The notes beneath the pieces were generated by a model. That model made no database searches. It was not told the origin of the DNA and saw only the letters and a list, made by a program, of their open reading frames with translations. A stretch of DNA of 33,690 bases from Actinomycetota bacterium. Lineage in GTDB: Bacteria > Actinomycetota > UBA4738 > HRBIN12. Positions 18,478 to 27,336 of the stretch are shown piece by piece. The translations under genes were made by a program, and so were the position numbers. The stretch covers positions 1 through 33,690 of the forward strand of contig JAOUEA010000004.1 in the NCBI GenBank assembly GCA_029858935.1. The letters run 5' to 3'. The first letter of the stretch is position 1. The number at the start of each line of letters is the position of its first letter.

Positions 18478-19737
18478 ATGATCCAACGCACGCTCCGGCT
18501 GGCACTCAGCTTCGCACTCGCAGCCTCGATGCTGCTGGGCGTGGCGCCGACGGCCAACGCCGCCTTCAACAACACCCCCGACAGCACCTGGATGACGAAC
18601 GGTCAGGTCTACGCGATCACACAGGTCGGCAACACGGTCTACCTCGGCGGCAAATTCAAGGCTCTTCGCCAGTGCCCGCCCGGGCAGAGCTGCGGTCCGG
18701 GCAGCTCGATCTCGAGCGGCCTGCTCAACATCGGGGCGATCGACGCCACGACCGGTGTGGGCGTCAAGACCTTCAAGCACACCGTGGGCGCTCCTGGCGA
18801 GAAGTCATTCGTTTACGCCCTCGCCGTGCTCGACGGCAAGCTGTTCATCGGCGGCAAGTTCAGCGAGGTCGACGGGCAGCCCCGACTGAACCTCGCGGCG
18901 ATCGACCTCGCGACCAACACCTTGGACCCCGACGTCGCCCCGCAGATCGGGGTCGACATCAGCGACCGCGTCCGCGGCATGATCGCGCACAACGACCGCA
19001 TCTACGTTGCCGGCTACTTCACGACCGTCAACGGCCAGGTGCGCAAGAAGCTCGCGGCGTTCGATTCCAACGGCAACCTCGACACGGTGTGGAAGCCGCG
19101 CACCTCAGGCCTGGCCCGCACGCTGACCACGACCTGCGACGGGTCATCGATCATCGCCGGGGGCGCCTTCCGGAAGGCCAGGGGCTCGACAGGGACCAAC
19201 CAAGACCGGGCGACGCTCGCGATGTTCGACGCGACGACGGGCGAACTCAAGGCCTGGACGCCCGACAACGCCGAGGTCACGAGTGGTGTCAACGCATTCG
19301 ACCTCGACCGCGATTGCACGACGAACAGGCTGATCGTCGGCTACGGAGGTTCGAACGCGATCTACGGTTTCGATCTGTCCGACAACTTCGGAGACATCCT
19401 CTGGTCGCTGAAGACCGGCGGGAACGTGCAAACCGTCGCCGTGCGTGGCGACCGGATCTACTTCGGCGGTCACTTCGCGAACGTGCCCGTTCAGTGCCCG
19501 GGTGTCACCGGCAACGTCAAGGACAGCCGCACGCGCTTCGCCGTCTCGGATCTGAACGGCTGCATCCGCCAAGCCGGCAGCACGGCTCCGATCGACGGGT
19601 TCGCCCCGACGTTCTCGGGCCGCTTCTACGGACCATGGGACATCTACCCGAACGCGACGCAGCTGTGGGTCGGCGGGCAGTTCACCGACGTCTCCGGGAC
19701 GACCCAGTACATGATCGCCCGGTTCACCGACGCGTGA
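18478..19737 (+). CDS. Secreted delta-60-repeat/beta-propeller-like protein
   Basis: Signal peptide MIQRTLRLALSFALAASMLLGVAPTANA; repeated (Y/F)-GG-x-F motifs (VYLGGKF, LFIGGKF, IYVAGYF, IIAGGAF, IYFGGHF, LWVGGQF); AGGAGG RBS upstream. Confidence 0.82.
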   Translation: MIQRTLRLALSFALAASMLLGVAPTANAAFNNTPDSTWMTNGQVYAITQVGNTVYLGGKFKALRQCPPGQSCGPGSSISSGLLNIGAIDATTGVGVKTFKHTVGAPGEKSFVYALAVLDGKLFIGGKFSEVDGQPRLNLAAIDLATNTLDPDVAPQIGVDISDRVRGMIAHNDRIYVAGYFTTVNGQVRKKLAAFDSNGNLDTVWKPRTSGLARTLTTTCDGSSIIAGGAFRKARGSTGTNQDRATLAMFDATTGELKAWTPDNAEVTSGVNAFDLDRDCTTNRLIVGYGGSNAIYGFDLSDNFGDILWSLKTGGNVQTVAVRGDRIYFGGHFANVPVQCPGVTGNVKDSRTRFAVSDLNGCIRQAGSTAPIDGFAPTFSGRFYGPWDIYPNATQLWVGGQFTDVSGTTQYMIARFTDA

Positions 19738-19769
19738 TGATGGCCTAGCGACGCACGACACTCCGATAC

Positions 19770-19801
19770 CATCGGCGGCCTGGATCTCCGGGCCGCCGAT
19801 G
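19770..19801. terminator. GC-rich inverted repeat downstream of 18478-19737 (possible terminator)
   Basis: CATCGGCGGCC-TGGATCTCCG-GGCCGCCGATG: perfect 11-bp arms, 10-nt loop, no T run. Confidence 0.45.
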
Positions 19802-19850
19802 CGTAGGGAGCACCGGCGGCCGCACGCGAGGTGGAGCGAGGGAGGACAGG

Positions 19851-21146
19851 ATGGAGACGCTCGGCAGCCTGGAACTCGCGCGGCTCCTGCTCGCGCTCAC
19901 GCTGCTGCTCGTTACCGCCCACTCGGTCGGGTACCTCGCGAAGCGTTTCGGCCAGCCTCGCGTGATCGGCGAGATCGTCGGTGGCCTGCTCCTCGGCCCG
20001 ACCGTGCTCGGCGCACTGGCACCCGGCCTGCACGACCAGGTGTTCCCACCCACCGGGCCCGTGCCGTTCGTGCTCGACGCGATGTACCAACTCGGCCTGC
20101 TGCTGCTGATGTTCAGTGCAGGTTCGGAGATCCGGTCGTCGTTCCAAGCCGACGAACGTCGCACCGTGATTGCGGTGACGGTCACCGGCATGATCGTGCC
20201 GTTCCTGGTGGGGCTGGGGTTCGTCGCGCTCCTGCCCGCGGGAGCCCATATCGGGGCGGCCGGAGACAGGACCGCCTTCGTGCTCGTGTTCGCGCTCGCG
20301 ATCGCGGTGACGAGCATCCCGGTGATCTCGCGCATCATGTTCGACCTGGGCATCCTCGAGACAGCCTTCGCGCGCATCGTGCTTGCCGTCGCAGTGGTGG
20401 AAGACGTCGCCATCTATGTCTTGCTGGCGATCGCACTCGGTCTCGTTGCCGGAACCTCGGGTGAGAGCGTCGGCCTGCCGGCGGTCCTCGAACTCGAGCC
20501 CGGCTCGGTGCTCGCCATCGGCTATCACGTCGTCGCCACCCTGGGGTTCCTCGGCCTCGCACTCTGGCTCGGGCCGCCGGTCTATCGCGCGACGCTGCGG
20601 TTCCGGTTCAATGTGGTTAAGCGTGGCAGCGCCATCGCGTTCCAGATCGTGTTCATGCTCGCGGTCACGATGCTCGCCGTCTCGCTCGACGTGGTGCCGC
20701 TGTTCGGCGCGTTCGTCGCCGGCATCGTCGTCGGCTCGGCGGAGGGAACGACCGGAGCCGAGGCGGCCCGCGAGACCATCCGAGGCTTCTCCTTCGCGTT
20801 CTTCATCCCGGTGTATTTCGCGATCGTCGGCCTTCGGCTCGACCTGCTCGACGGGTTCGAGCCGTTGTTCTTCGTGTTCTTCCTCGCGGTGGCCTGCGTC
20901 GCGAAGTACGCGAGCGTGTGGGCCGGTGCCCGCTGGGCAGGCGAGTCACCGGCCGGCGCTCGCAACCTCGGCGTGGCCCTGAACGCCCGAGGAGGACCGG
21001 GAATCGTCCTCGCCTCGGTCGCATTCGATGCCGGCATCGTCGACAGCGGCTTCTACGCCGTGCTCGTGATGCTTGCGATCGTGACCTCACTCATCGCAGG
21101 GAGCTGGCTCGGACGGGTCGTGCGCTCCGGCGCGGAGCTCCGCTGA
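19851..21146 (+). CDS. CPA2-type cation/proton antiporter
   Basis: 431 aa; GQPRVIGEIVGGLLLGPTVLG, LLLLMFSAGSEI, VTSIPVISRIMFDLGILET, VALNARGGPGIVLASVAFDAGIV. Confidence 0.92.
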   Translation: METLGSLELARLLLALTLLLVTAHSVGYLAKRFGQPRVIGEIVGGLLLGPTVLGALAPGLHDQVFPPTGPVPFVLDAMYQLGLLLLMFSAGSEIRSSFQADERRTVIAVTVTGMIVPFLVGLGFVALLPAGAHIGAAGDRTAFVLVFALAIAVTSIPVISRIMFDLGILETAFARIVLAVAVVEDVAIYVLLAIALGLVAGTSGESVGLPAVLELEPGSVLAIGYHVVATLGFLGLALWLGPPVYRATLRFRFNVVKRGSAIAFQIVFMLAVTMLAVSLDVVPLFGAFVAGIVVGSAEGTTGAEAARETIRGFSFAFFIPVYFAIVGLRLDLLDGFEPLFFVFFLAVACVAKYASVWAGARWAGESPAGARNLGVALNARGGPGIVLASVAFDAGIVDSGFYAVLVMLAIVTSLIAGSWLGRVVRSGAELR

Positions 21147-21154
21147 GCACCCGT

Positions 21155-21609
21155 TCACAGGATCCGTTCCTCGCGGCCGCTCGCGCCCAGCACCTTGACC
21201 GATACCGCGCGCAGGGCCTCGGCATCGCCTTTCGTGATCGCGCCGAGGAACCGCGCCCTCAGGCCCGCCAGGTGCACGGGAGCCGCGGCGCGGAACCGCC
21301 TTCGTCCTGCGGCGGTGAGCGAGACCAGGACCGCGCGGCCATCGTCGGGATCAGGCGTTCGCCTGACCAGCCCGTCGCGCTCGAGCCCGTCGAAGCCCTG
21401 GTCGTGCCGCTCGCCGTCAGCAGCAGGCTGTGGGCGAGTTCGGCCACGCGATGGCCGCCGCCGGTCGCCCGACTCAAGAAGAGCAACACCTCGTAGTCGG
21501 AAAAGGTCAGCCCGGTGCGATCGAAGAGCTCGGCGTCGAGCGACTCCGTCGCCGCATCGTGTGCCTGCAGGAACGTGAACCAGGCCTGGAGTTTCGGGTC
21601 GCCCGTCAT
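21155..21609 (-). pseudogene. MarR-family transcriptional regulator, interrupted by an apparent 1-nt deletion
   Basis: N-half in ORF 21259-21609 (LTFSDYEVLLFLSRATGGGHRVAELAHSLLLTASGTTR), C-half in another frame (FDGLERDGLVRRTPDPDDGRAVLVSLTAAGRRRFRAAAPVHLAGLRARFLGAI); frame switch near 21391-21400. Confidence 0.8.
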
Positions 21610-21628
21610 GCATGAAGGCTATGCGCGA

Positions 21629-21650
21629 GATACTTGCGTGCGCAACTATC
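21629..21650. promoter_or_regulatory. 22-bp near-perfect palindrome, candidate MarR operator
   Basis: GATACTTGCG-TG-CGCAACTATC; one mismatch between 10-nt arms; lies between the divergent MarR (21609) and cyclophilin (21704) starts. Confidence 0.6.
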
Positions 21651-21703
21651 GCCGCTCGATAAGCTTGGGACTTCCCGTCGTTCCACGAGGAGGTCGCACG
21701 TCC

Positions 21704-22210
21704 ATGTCCACCGCCACGTTCGTCACGAACCAGGGCTCGTTCACTGTGCAGTTGATGGCCGATCACGCCCCGAAGACGGTCGAGAACTTCATCGACCTCG
21801 CGTCGGGAGGCAGGGAATGGACCGACCCTCGCGACAACCAGACGAAGACCGATGCCCTCTATCCAGGCACGATCTTCCACCGCGTGATCGACGGATTCAT
21901 GATCCAAGGTGGCGATCCGACCGGCACGGGGACCGGTGGACCCGGCTACACATTCGACGACGAGTGCCCGCCCGACGGTCCGTCGTTCGACCGCGTCGGC
22001 CTGCTGGCGATGGCCAACGCCGGGCCCGGCACGAACGGATGTCAGTTCTTCGTGACCGTCGCCCCGGCCGAGTGGCTCACCGGCCGCCACACGATCTTCG
22101 GCGAGGTCACCGAGGGCTACGACGTGGTCGAACGTATCTCGAAGACGCCGACCGGCGCACAGGACCGTCCGACCGACGACGTCGTGATCGAGCGCATCGA
22201 CATCGCCTGA
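21704..22210 (+). CDS. Peptidyl-prolyl cis-trans isomerase (cyclophilin)
   Basis: FHRVIDGFMIQGGDPTGTGTGGPGYTFDDE and NGCQFFVTVAPAEWLTGRHTIFGEV. Confidence 0.96.
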   Translation: MSTATFVTNQGSFTVQLMADHAPKTVENFIDLASGGREWTDPRDNQTKTDALYPGTIFHRVIDGFMIQGGDPTGTGTGGPGYTFDDECPPDGPSFDRVGLLAMANAGPGTNGCQFFVTVAPAEWLTGRHTIFGEVTEGYDVVERISKTPTGAQDRPTDDVVIERIDIA

Positions 22211-22232
22211 CCGGGCACCCGGGTGCGCGCAC

Positions 22233-22865
22233 ATGACCGCGATCTGCTGCTACGGCGACTCGAATACCTGGGGCTACGCGGCCTCCACCGAGGACCGGCT
22301 TCAGCGATGGCGGCGCTGGCCCGGCGTGATGCAGCGCGAGCTGGGCGACGAGGTGCACGTCATCGAGGAAGGGCTGAACGGCCGCACGACGGTCTTCGAC
22401 GACCCTTTCGAACCGGGACGCAACGGCTCGTCGCACCTGCCGATCGTGCTGAAGACCCACGCGCCGCTCGATCTGGTGATCATCTGGCTCGGCACGAACG
22501 ACTTGTTCGTACCCGGCGGCCTCACCGCGCACGACGCCGCCCGCGGCGCGATCACGCTCGCCGAGATGGCGCGGGCGAGCGACACCGGCCCCGACGACGA
22601 GCCGCCAGAGGTGCTGGTGCTCATCTCGCCGCCGTTCGGCCCGCTCGGCGTGTGGGAATACGACTCGCCGCACGGCGAGCTCGAGTCGAGGGGGTTCGCC
22701 GACGCCTTCCGACGGGTCGCCGAGGAGGCCCAGGTTCCCGTGCTCGACCTGGCGCCGTTCGCCGAGTCGAGTCCGATCGACGGCATCCATTTCGAGGCCG
22801 CCGATCACGAGGCGATCGGCCTCGCGGTCGCAGAGGCGGCGCGGGACCTGCTCGAACTGCGCTGA
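22233..22865 (+). CDS. SGNH/GDSL hydrolase (arylesterase-like)
   Basis: ICCYGDSNTWGYAAS block I, WLGTNDL block III, DGIHFEAADHEAIG block V. Confidence 0.92.
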   Translation: MTAICCYGDSNTWGYAASTEDRLQRWRRWPGVMQRELGDEVHVIEEGLNGRTTVFDDPFEPGRNGSSHLPIVLKTHAPLDLVIIWLGTNDLFVPGGLTAHDAARGAITLAEMARASDTGPDDEPPEVLVLISPPFGPLGVWEYDSPHGELESRGFADAFRRVAEEAQVPVLDLAPFAESSPIDGIHFEAADHEAIGLAVAEAARDLLELR

Positions 22866-22900
22866 GCCAGTGGTGGCCGCGGCCTCGCTCGACGACGGGC

Positions 22901-23422
22901 TCAGGCGGGGCGATCGAGCCGGTAGATCAGGTGTCCCCATCCCGCCCTGATCGTGCCGCGCCAGACTTCGAACCCCAACTTCTCGGCGACACGCCTCGAC
23001 GGACGATTCTCCGGACGGATCAGCGAGATGAGGAACCACGAGTCGAGCGACGCGAAGGCCGCGTCACGGCAGGCTGCGCCGGCCTCGGTCGCGACCCCTT
23101 GCCCCTGACGAGCTCGCAGCACGTGCCACCCGAGCTCGACGAACGACTCGCCGTCGGCTTCCTGCACGGTGGGGCCGCAGTCGCCGATCACCTCGCCGGT
23201 CGCCCGGTCCTCGATGGCGAGCAGACCGAACCCGTCGCGCTCGTACCGCTCGAGCTGCCGCCCGATCCACCCACCGACGCCATCGCGGTCGAATGGCGCC
23301 GGGTAGAAGCGCATCGAGCGCTCGTCGCCGAGCACCGCGAGCAGCGCGTCGACGTCGCGGCCGTCGTCGTGGAACGGGCGCAGACGCAGTCGCTCGGTCT
23401 CGATCGGGGTCACAAGACGCAC
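22901..23422 (-). CDS. GNAT-family N-acetyltransferase
   Basis: RLVTPIETERLRLRPF ... ELGWHVLRARQGQGVATEAGAACRDAAF; GTG start at 23422 favoured over the longer ORF start at 23446. Confidence 0.88.
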   Translation of the reverse strand: MRLVTPIETERLRLRPFHDDGRDVDALLAVLGDERSMRFYPAPFDRDGVGGWIGRQLERYERDGFGLLAIEDRATGEVIGDCGPTVQEADGESFVELGWHVLRARQGQGVATEAGAACRDAAFASLDSWFLISLIRPENRPSRRVAEKLGFEVWRGTIRAGWGHLIYRLDRPA

Positions 23423-23465
23423 GGCCGCCGAGCTTAGCGGCAACACGGGTCACGATCGGCGGCTA

Positions 23466-23516
23466 CCGCGGGTGACGCAGGCGGCGGCATACTGCGAAGC
23501 TTCCCGCGGGTGACGC
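23466..23516. repeat. Two 13-bp direct repeats upstream of the hydroxypyruvate reductase gene
   Basis: CCGCGGGTGACGC at 23466-23478 and 23504-23516, 38 bp apart, flanking CATACT at 23488-23493. Confidence 0.6.
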
Positions 23517-23541
23517 GGACCGACCTCACGGAGGAACCGCC

Positions 23542-24528
23542 ATGACCGACCGACCGAACGTGCTAGTGACCCGGCCCATCATGGACGCCCCCCTGGCTCG
23601 CCTGCGGGAACGCTGCGACGTGACCGTGCACGAGAACGACTTCGGCATCCCACGCGACGAGCTGCTGCACGTCGTCGCGGGGCGCGACGCGATTGTGACG
23701 ATGTTGACCGAGAAGGTCGACGCCGAGTTCCTCGCAGCCGCGGGGCCGCAGCTGCGCATCGTCGCGAACCACGCCGTGGGGTTCGACAACGTCGACGTCG
23801 CGGCATGCACCGACGCGAGCGTGCTCGCGACGAACACCCCCGACGTGCTCACCGAGACGACCGCCGACACGGCCTTCGCGCTGCTCATGGCAGCCGCGCG
23901 GCGGGTCGGCGAGGGCGAGCGGTTCCTGCGTGCCGGCACGCCATGGATCTGGGGCCCGCTGATGATGCTCGGTCAGGACGTGCACCACAAGACGATCGGC
24001 ATCGTCGGGTTCGGGCGCATCGGCCAGGCCGTGGCCCGGCGCGCGAAGGGTTTCGGCATGCGCGTCGCATACAACGACGCGGTGAACCTGCCCGCGGAGG
24101 TCGAGGCCGAGACCGGCGCCGAGCGGCTCGACCTCGACGACCTGCTCGCGCAGGCCGATTTCATCTCGATACACACGAACCTCACGCCCGAGACGCGGCA
24201 CCTGTTCGGCGCCGAGGCGTTCCGGGCGATGAAGCCGACGGCCGTCGTCGTGAACACCTCGCGCGGCCCGGTGGTCGACGAGCAGGCACTCGCCGACGCC
24301 CTCGAGGCCGGCGAGATCTTCGCCGCGGGCCTCGACGTGTTCGAGCGCGAGCCCGAGGTGGAAGCCCGCCTGCTCGGGCTCGAGAACGTGGTGGTGATCC
24401 CCCATCTCGGCAGCGCCACGGTCGACACGCGCAACGCGATGGGCGACGTGGTGGTCGACAACCTGTTCGCCGCGTTCGACGGCGCCAGGCCGCCGACGCT
24501 GCTGAACCCCGACGCGTTCGGCGGCTGA
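23542..24528 (+). CDS. D-2-hydroxyacid dehydrogenase (glyoxylate/hydroxypyruvate reductase)
   Basis: 328 aa; IGIVGFGRIGQAVARRAKGFGM, NTSRGPVVDEQALADAL, AAGLDVFEREPEV, IPHLGSAT. Confidence 0.88.
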   Translation: MTDRPNVLVTRPIMDAPLARLRERCDVTVHENDFGIPRDELLHVVAGRDAIVTMLTEKVDAEFLAAAGPQLRIVANHAVGFDNVDVAACTDASVLATNTPDVLTETTADTAFALLMAAARRVGEGERFLRAGTPWIWGPLMMLGQDVHHKTIGIVGFGRIGQAVARRAKGFGMRVAYNDAVNLPAEVEAETGAERLDLDDLLAQADFISIHTNLTPETRHLFGAEAFRAMKPTAVVVNTSRGPVVDEQALADALEAGEIFAAGLDVFEREPEVEARLLGLENVVVIPHLGSATVDTRNAMGDVVVDNLFAAFDGARPPTLLNPDAFGG

Positions 24529-24532
24529 TCAC

Positions 24533-27187
24533 GTGCCGGCACGCTCCGGCGCCGTGAAGGCTCGAGCAGGGACGCGCCGCGTGCCGACGGAGCTGCGCCA
24601 AGACGTGCGGCTGCTCACCACGGTGCTCGGCGAGGCCATCGCGGCGAGCGGCGGCCCGGAACTGCTGGAGCTGGTGGAATCGCTGCGGCAGGGCACCATC
24701 GCCCTGCGCACACGCCCCAGCCGGGCCCGCCGGCAACGGGTCGTCGAGCTCGTCGCGTCGTTGGACCTGCCGCGCGCCGAACAGGTGATCCGTGCATTCA
24801 CGTGCTACTTCCAGCTCGTGAACCTGGCGGAGGAACGCCAGCGCATCCGCGTGCTGCGAGCGCGCACCCGTGCTGCGCGCCCGCTGGAGGGGTCGGTGGC
24901 GGCCCTCCGCGGCGAGGCGACTCCGGACGCGTTCGCCGACCTGCGCATCCGACCCGTGCTCACCGCCCACCCGACCGAGGCCAAGCGTCGGGCGATCGTC
25001 GAGGTCGTGTGGCGCATCGGCGGCCTGCTCGAGCGCCTCGACGACGGCCGGCTCGGCCTGCCCGAGGCCGAGGAGGCGATGCGGCACCTGCGCGAGGAGA
25101 TCACGGGGCTGTGGCTGACCGATCCTGTCCGACATCGCCGCCCCGAGCCGCTCGACGAGGTGCGGGCCAGCCTCGCCCTGTTCGACGAGACGATCTTCAC
25201 GACCCTGCCGCTCATCTATCGCGAGGTCGACCGCGCCCTCGACCCCGAGGGAAGCGGAGCTCGCGCGCCCGCGTTCCCGGCGTTCCTGCGATGGGGCACC
25301 TGGGTCGGCGGCGACCGCGACGGCAACCCCTCGGTCACGGCCGAGACGACGAAGGCCGCGTCGGCGATCGCCACCGACCATGTGTTGCGGGGGCTCGAGA
25401 ATGCCACCCGGCGCATCGCTCGCTCGCTTTCGGTGAGCGACCGAGACGTGCCGCCGTCGACGGCGCTGCGCAAGGCGCTCGTCCGTGACGAGCGGGCGCT
25501 GCCCGGTCCGGCTCGCGAGCTCGCTCGCAAGCTGCCCGATGCGCCCCACCGGCGCAAGCTCGGCCTCGCCGCTCACCGGCTCGCGGCCACGCGTACCCGC
25601 TCGCGCGGCGCCTACGACGACCCCGCCGAGTTCGTGGCAGACCTGGATGTGCTGCAGCGATCCCTCGACGGCGGCGGCGCCTCGAAACTCGCGTGGGGGG
25701 AGCTCCAGCACCTGCGCTGGCAAGCGGAGACGTTCGGCTTCCATCTCGCGGAGATGGAGGTGCGCCAGCACGCCGACGTGCTGGACGCCGCGTTGCGGGA
25801 GGTGGCTCCGCAGGCGATTGGGAACGCGCGCGCGCTCGACCGGCTGGCGCGCGTGCAGGAGCTGTCGCCTCCCGAAGCAAAGACCCCTGCCACCCGCGAG
25901 GTACTGGCGACGTTCCGGGCGATCCGCGACGTGCAGGATCGGCTCGGGCGAGAAGCGTGCGAGCGGGTGATCGTGAGCTTCACGCGATCGGCGAGCGACC
26001 TCTCCGGCGTACTCGCACTCGCACGCCTGGCCTCGCCCAGCCGTCCGGCCGACGTGCTGCCGGTACCCTTGCTCGAAACGAGGCACGAGCTCGCCACCGC
26101 GACCACCATCCTCGACGGGTGGCTCGCGCTGCCGGGGACGAAGCGGCTCCTGCGGCGGCACCACCGTGAACTGCTGGTGATGGTCGGCTACTCAGATTCC
26201 GCGAAGGAAGTCGGCGTGCTCGCAGCGAACCTCGAGTTGTACCGGGCCCAGCGCGCGATGGCGGCGTGGGCGCGCGAACACGACGTGAGGCTCACGATCT
26301 TCCACGGACGAGGTGGCGCGCTCGGCCGGGGTGGCGGGCCCGCGAGCCGCGCGATCCTGGGGCAGCCGCCGGGATCGGTGCACGGTCGGTTCGCCGTCAC
26401 CGAGCAGGGCGAGATGGCTTTCGCCCGGTATGGCGACGCGGTGCTCGCCCGCCGCCACCTCGAGCAGCTCACGAGCGCCGTCGTGCGGGCCAGCGCTACC
26501 GGCGATGCCCTCGACCCGTTCGATCGGTTCGAGCGGGAGCTCGCGCTGATGGCCGAGGTCTCACGGGCGCGCTACGAGGAGCTCGTCGGCTCGGAGGGCT
26601 TCGTGCTGTTCTTCCGGCGAGTGACGCCGCTGGCACAAATCTCGACGCTGCCGATCGCGTCGAGACCGGTCGCGCGCGGCGTGGGCCAGGCCAACGAGCT
26701 CGACGACCTGCGTGCGATCCCGTGGGTGTTCGCGTGGAGCCAGAGCCGCGTGAACCTGGCCGGGTGGTACGGGCTCGGGGCCGGACTCGAGGCGGTCGCC
26801 GCCACGCGCGGCGGGGTCGCGTCGCTGCGTGCGATGTTCCGCGACTGGCCGTTCTTCACGGCGATGATCGAGAACGCGGAGCTCTCCCTGGCGAAGGCCG
26901 ACCCCGCGATCGCGGAGCTCTACCTGGCGCGCGGCGAGCGCGACGACCTGACCGCCGCCATCCGCGAGGAGATGGCCCGCACGACCGAGCTCGTGCTCGA
27001 GGTGGCGGGTCACCCCCAGCTGCTCGATTGCCGCCCCGAGCTGCAGCGGGCGGTCGAGCTGCGCAACCCGTACGTCGACGCGTTGTCGTTCCTGCAGCTG
27101 CGATTCCTCGATGGCCGTGGGCGCGCCGAGCGGCTCGTGCAGGCGGCGGTGAGCGGGGTCGCGGCCGGGCTGCGCAACACCGGGTAG
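24533..27187 (+). CDS. ppc: Phosphoenolpyruvate carboxylase
   Basis: 884 aa; VLTAHPTEAKRR, GGDRDGNPSV, VGYSDSAKEVG, FHGRGGALGRGGGP, AIPWVFAWSQSRVNLAGWYG, C-terminal GLRNTG. Confidence 0.96.
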   Translation: MPARSGAVKARAGTRRVPTELRQDVRLLTTVLGEAIAASGGPELLELVESLRQGTIALRTRPSRARRQRVVELVASLDLPRAEQVIRAFTCYFQLVNLAEERQRIRVLRARTRAARPLEGSVAALRGEATPDAFADLRIRPVLTAHPTEAKRRAIVEVVWRIGGLLERLDDGRLGLPEAEEAMRHLREEITGLWLTDPVRHRRPEPLDEVRASLALFDETIFTTLPLIYREVDRALDPEGSGARAPAFPAFLRWGTWVGGDRDGNPSVTAETTKAASAIATDHVLRGLENATRRIARSLSVSDRDVPPSTALRKALVRDERALPGPARELARKLPDAPHRRKLGLAAHRLAATRTRSRGAYDDPAEFVADLDVLQRSLDGGGASKLAWGELQHLRWQAETFGFHLAEMEVRQHADVLDAALREVAPQAIGNARALDRLARVQELSPPEAKTPATREVLATFRAIRDVQDRLGREACERVIVSFTRSASDLSGVLALARLASPSRPADVLPVPLLETRHELATATTILDGWLALPGTKRLLRRHHRELLVMVGYSDSAKEVGVLAANLELYRAQRAMAAWAREHDVRLTIFHGRGGALGRGGGPASRAILGQPPGSVHGRFAVTEQGEMAFARYGDAVLARRHLEQLTSAVVRASATGDALDPFDRFERELALMAEVSRARYEELVGSEGFVLFFRRVTPLAQISTLPIASRPVARGVGQANELDDLRAIPWVFAWSQSRVNLAGWYGLGAGLEAVAATRGGVASLRAMFRDWPFFTAMIENAELSLAKADPAIAELYLARGERDDLTAAIREEMARTTELVLEVAGHPQLLDCRPELQRAVELRNPYVDALSFLQLRFLDGRGRAERLVQAAVSGVAAGLRNTG

Positions 27188-27275
27188 CGGTGCCCGGGTC
27201 GCGTGCGAGGACGTGAGCCGCGGGTCGGCCCCCGACTATCGCCCGACTCAGGCCCTGTGCCATACTCGGCGCTTC

Positions 27276-27293
27276 CTTGAACCGGCGTTCAAG
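27276..27293. promoter_or_regulatory. 18-bp perfect palindrome, candidate operator upstream of the aminotransferase
   Basis: CTTGAAC-CGGC-GTTCAAG, 9 nt downstream of CATACT (27261-27266). Confidence 0.55.
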
Positions 27294-27336
27294 TGAGTCA
27301 GGACGACGGCTGCCCGCGGGAGAGGAAGGATGTTCG

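Noticed and set aside
19144-20528. Minus-strand ORFs 19144-19761, 19644-20528 and 19745-20413 as antisense genes
   Set aside because: They lie opposite the clearly coding repeat protein and antiporter and have no recognisable domains.
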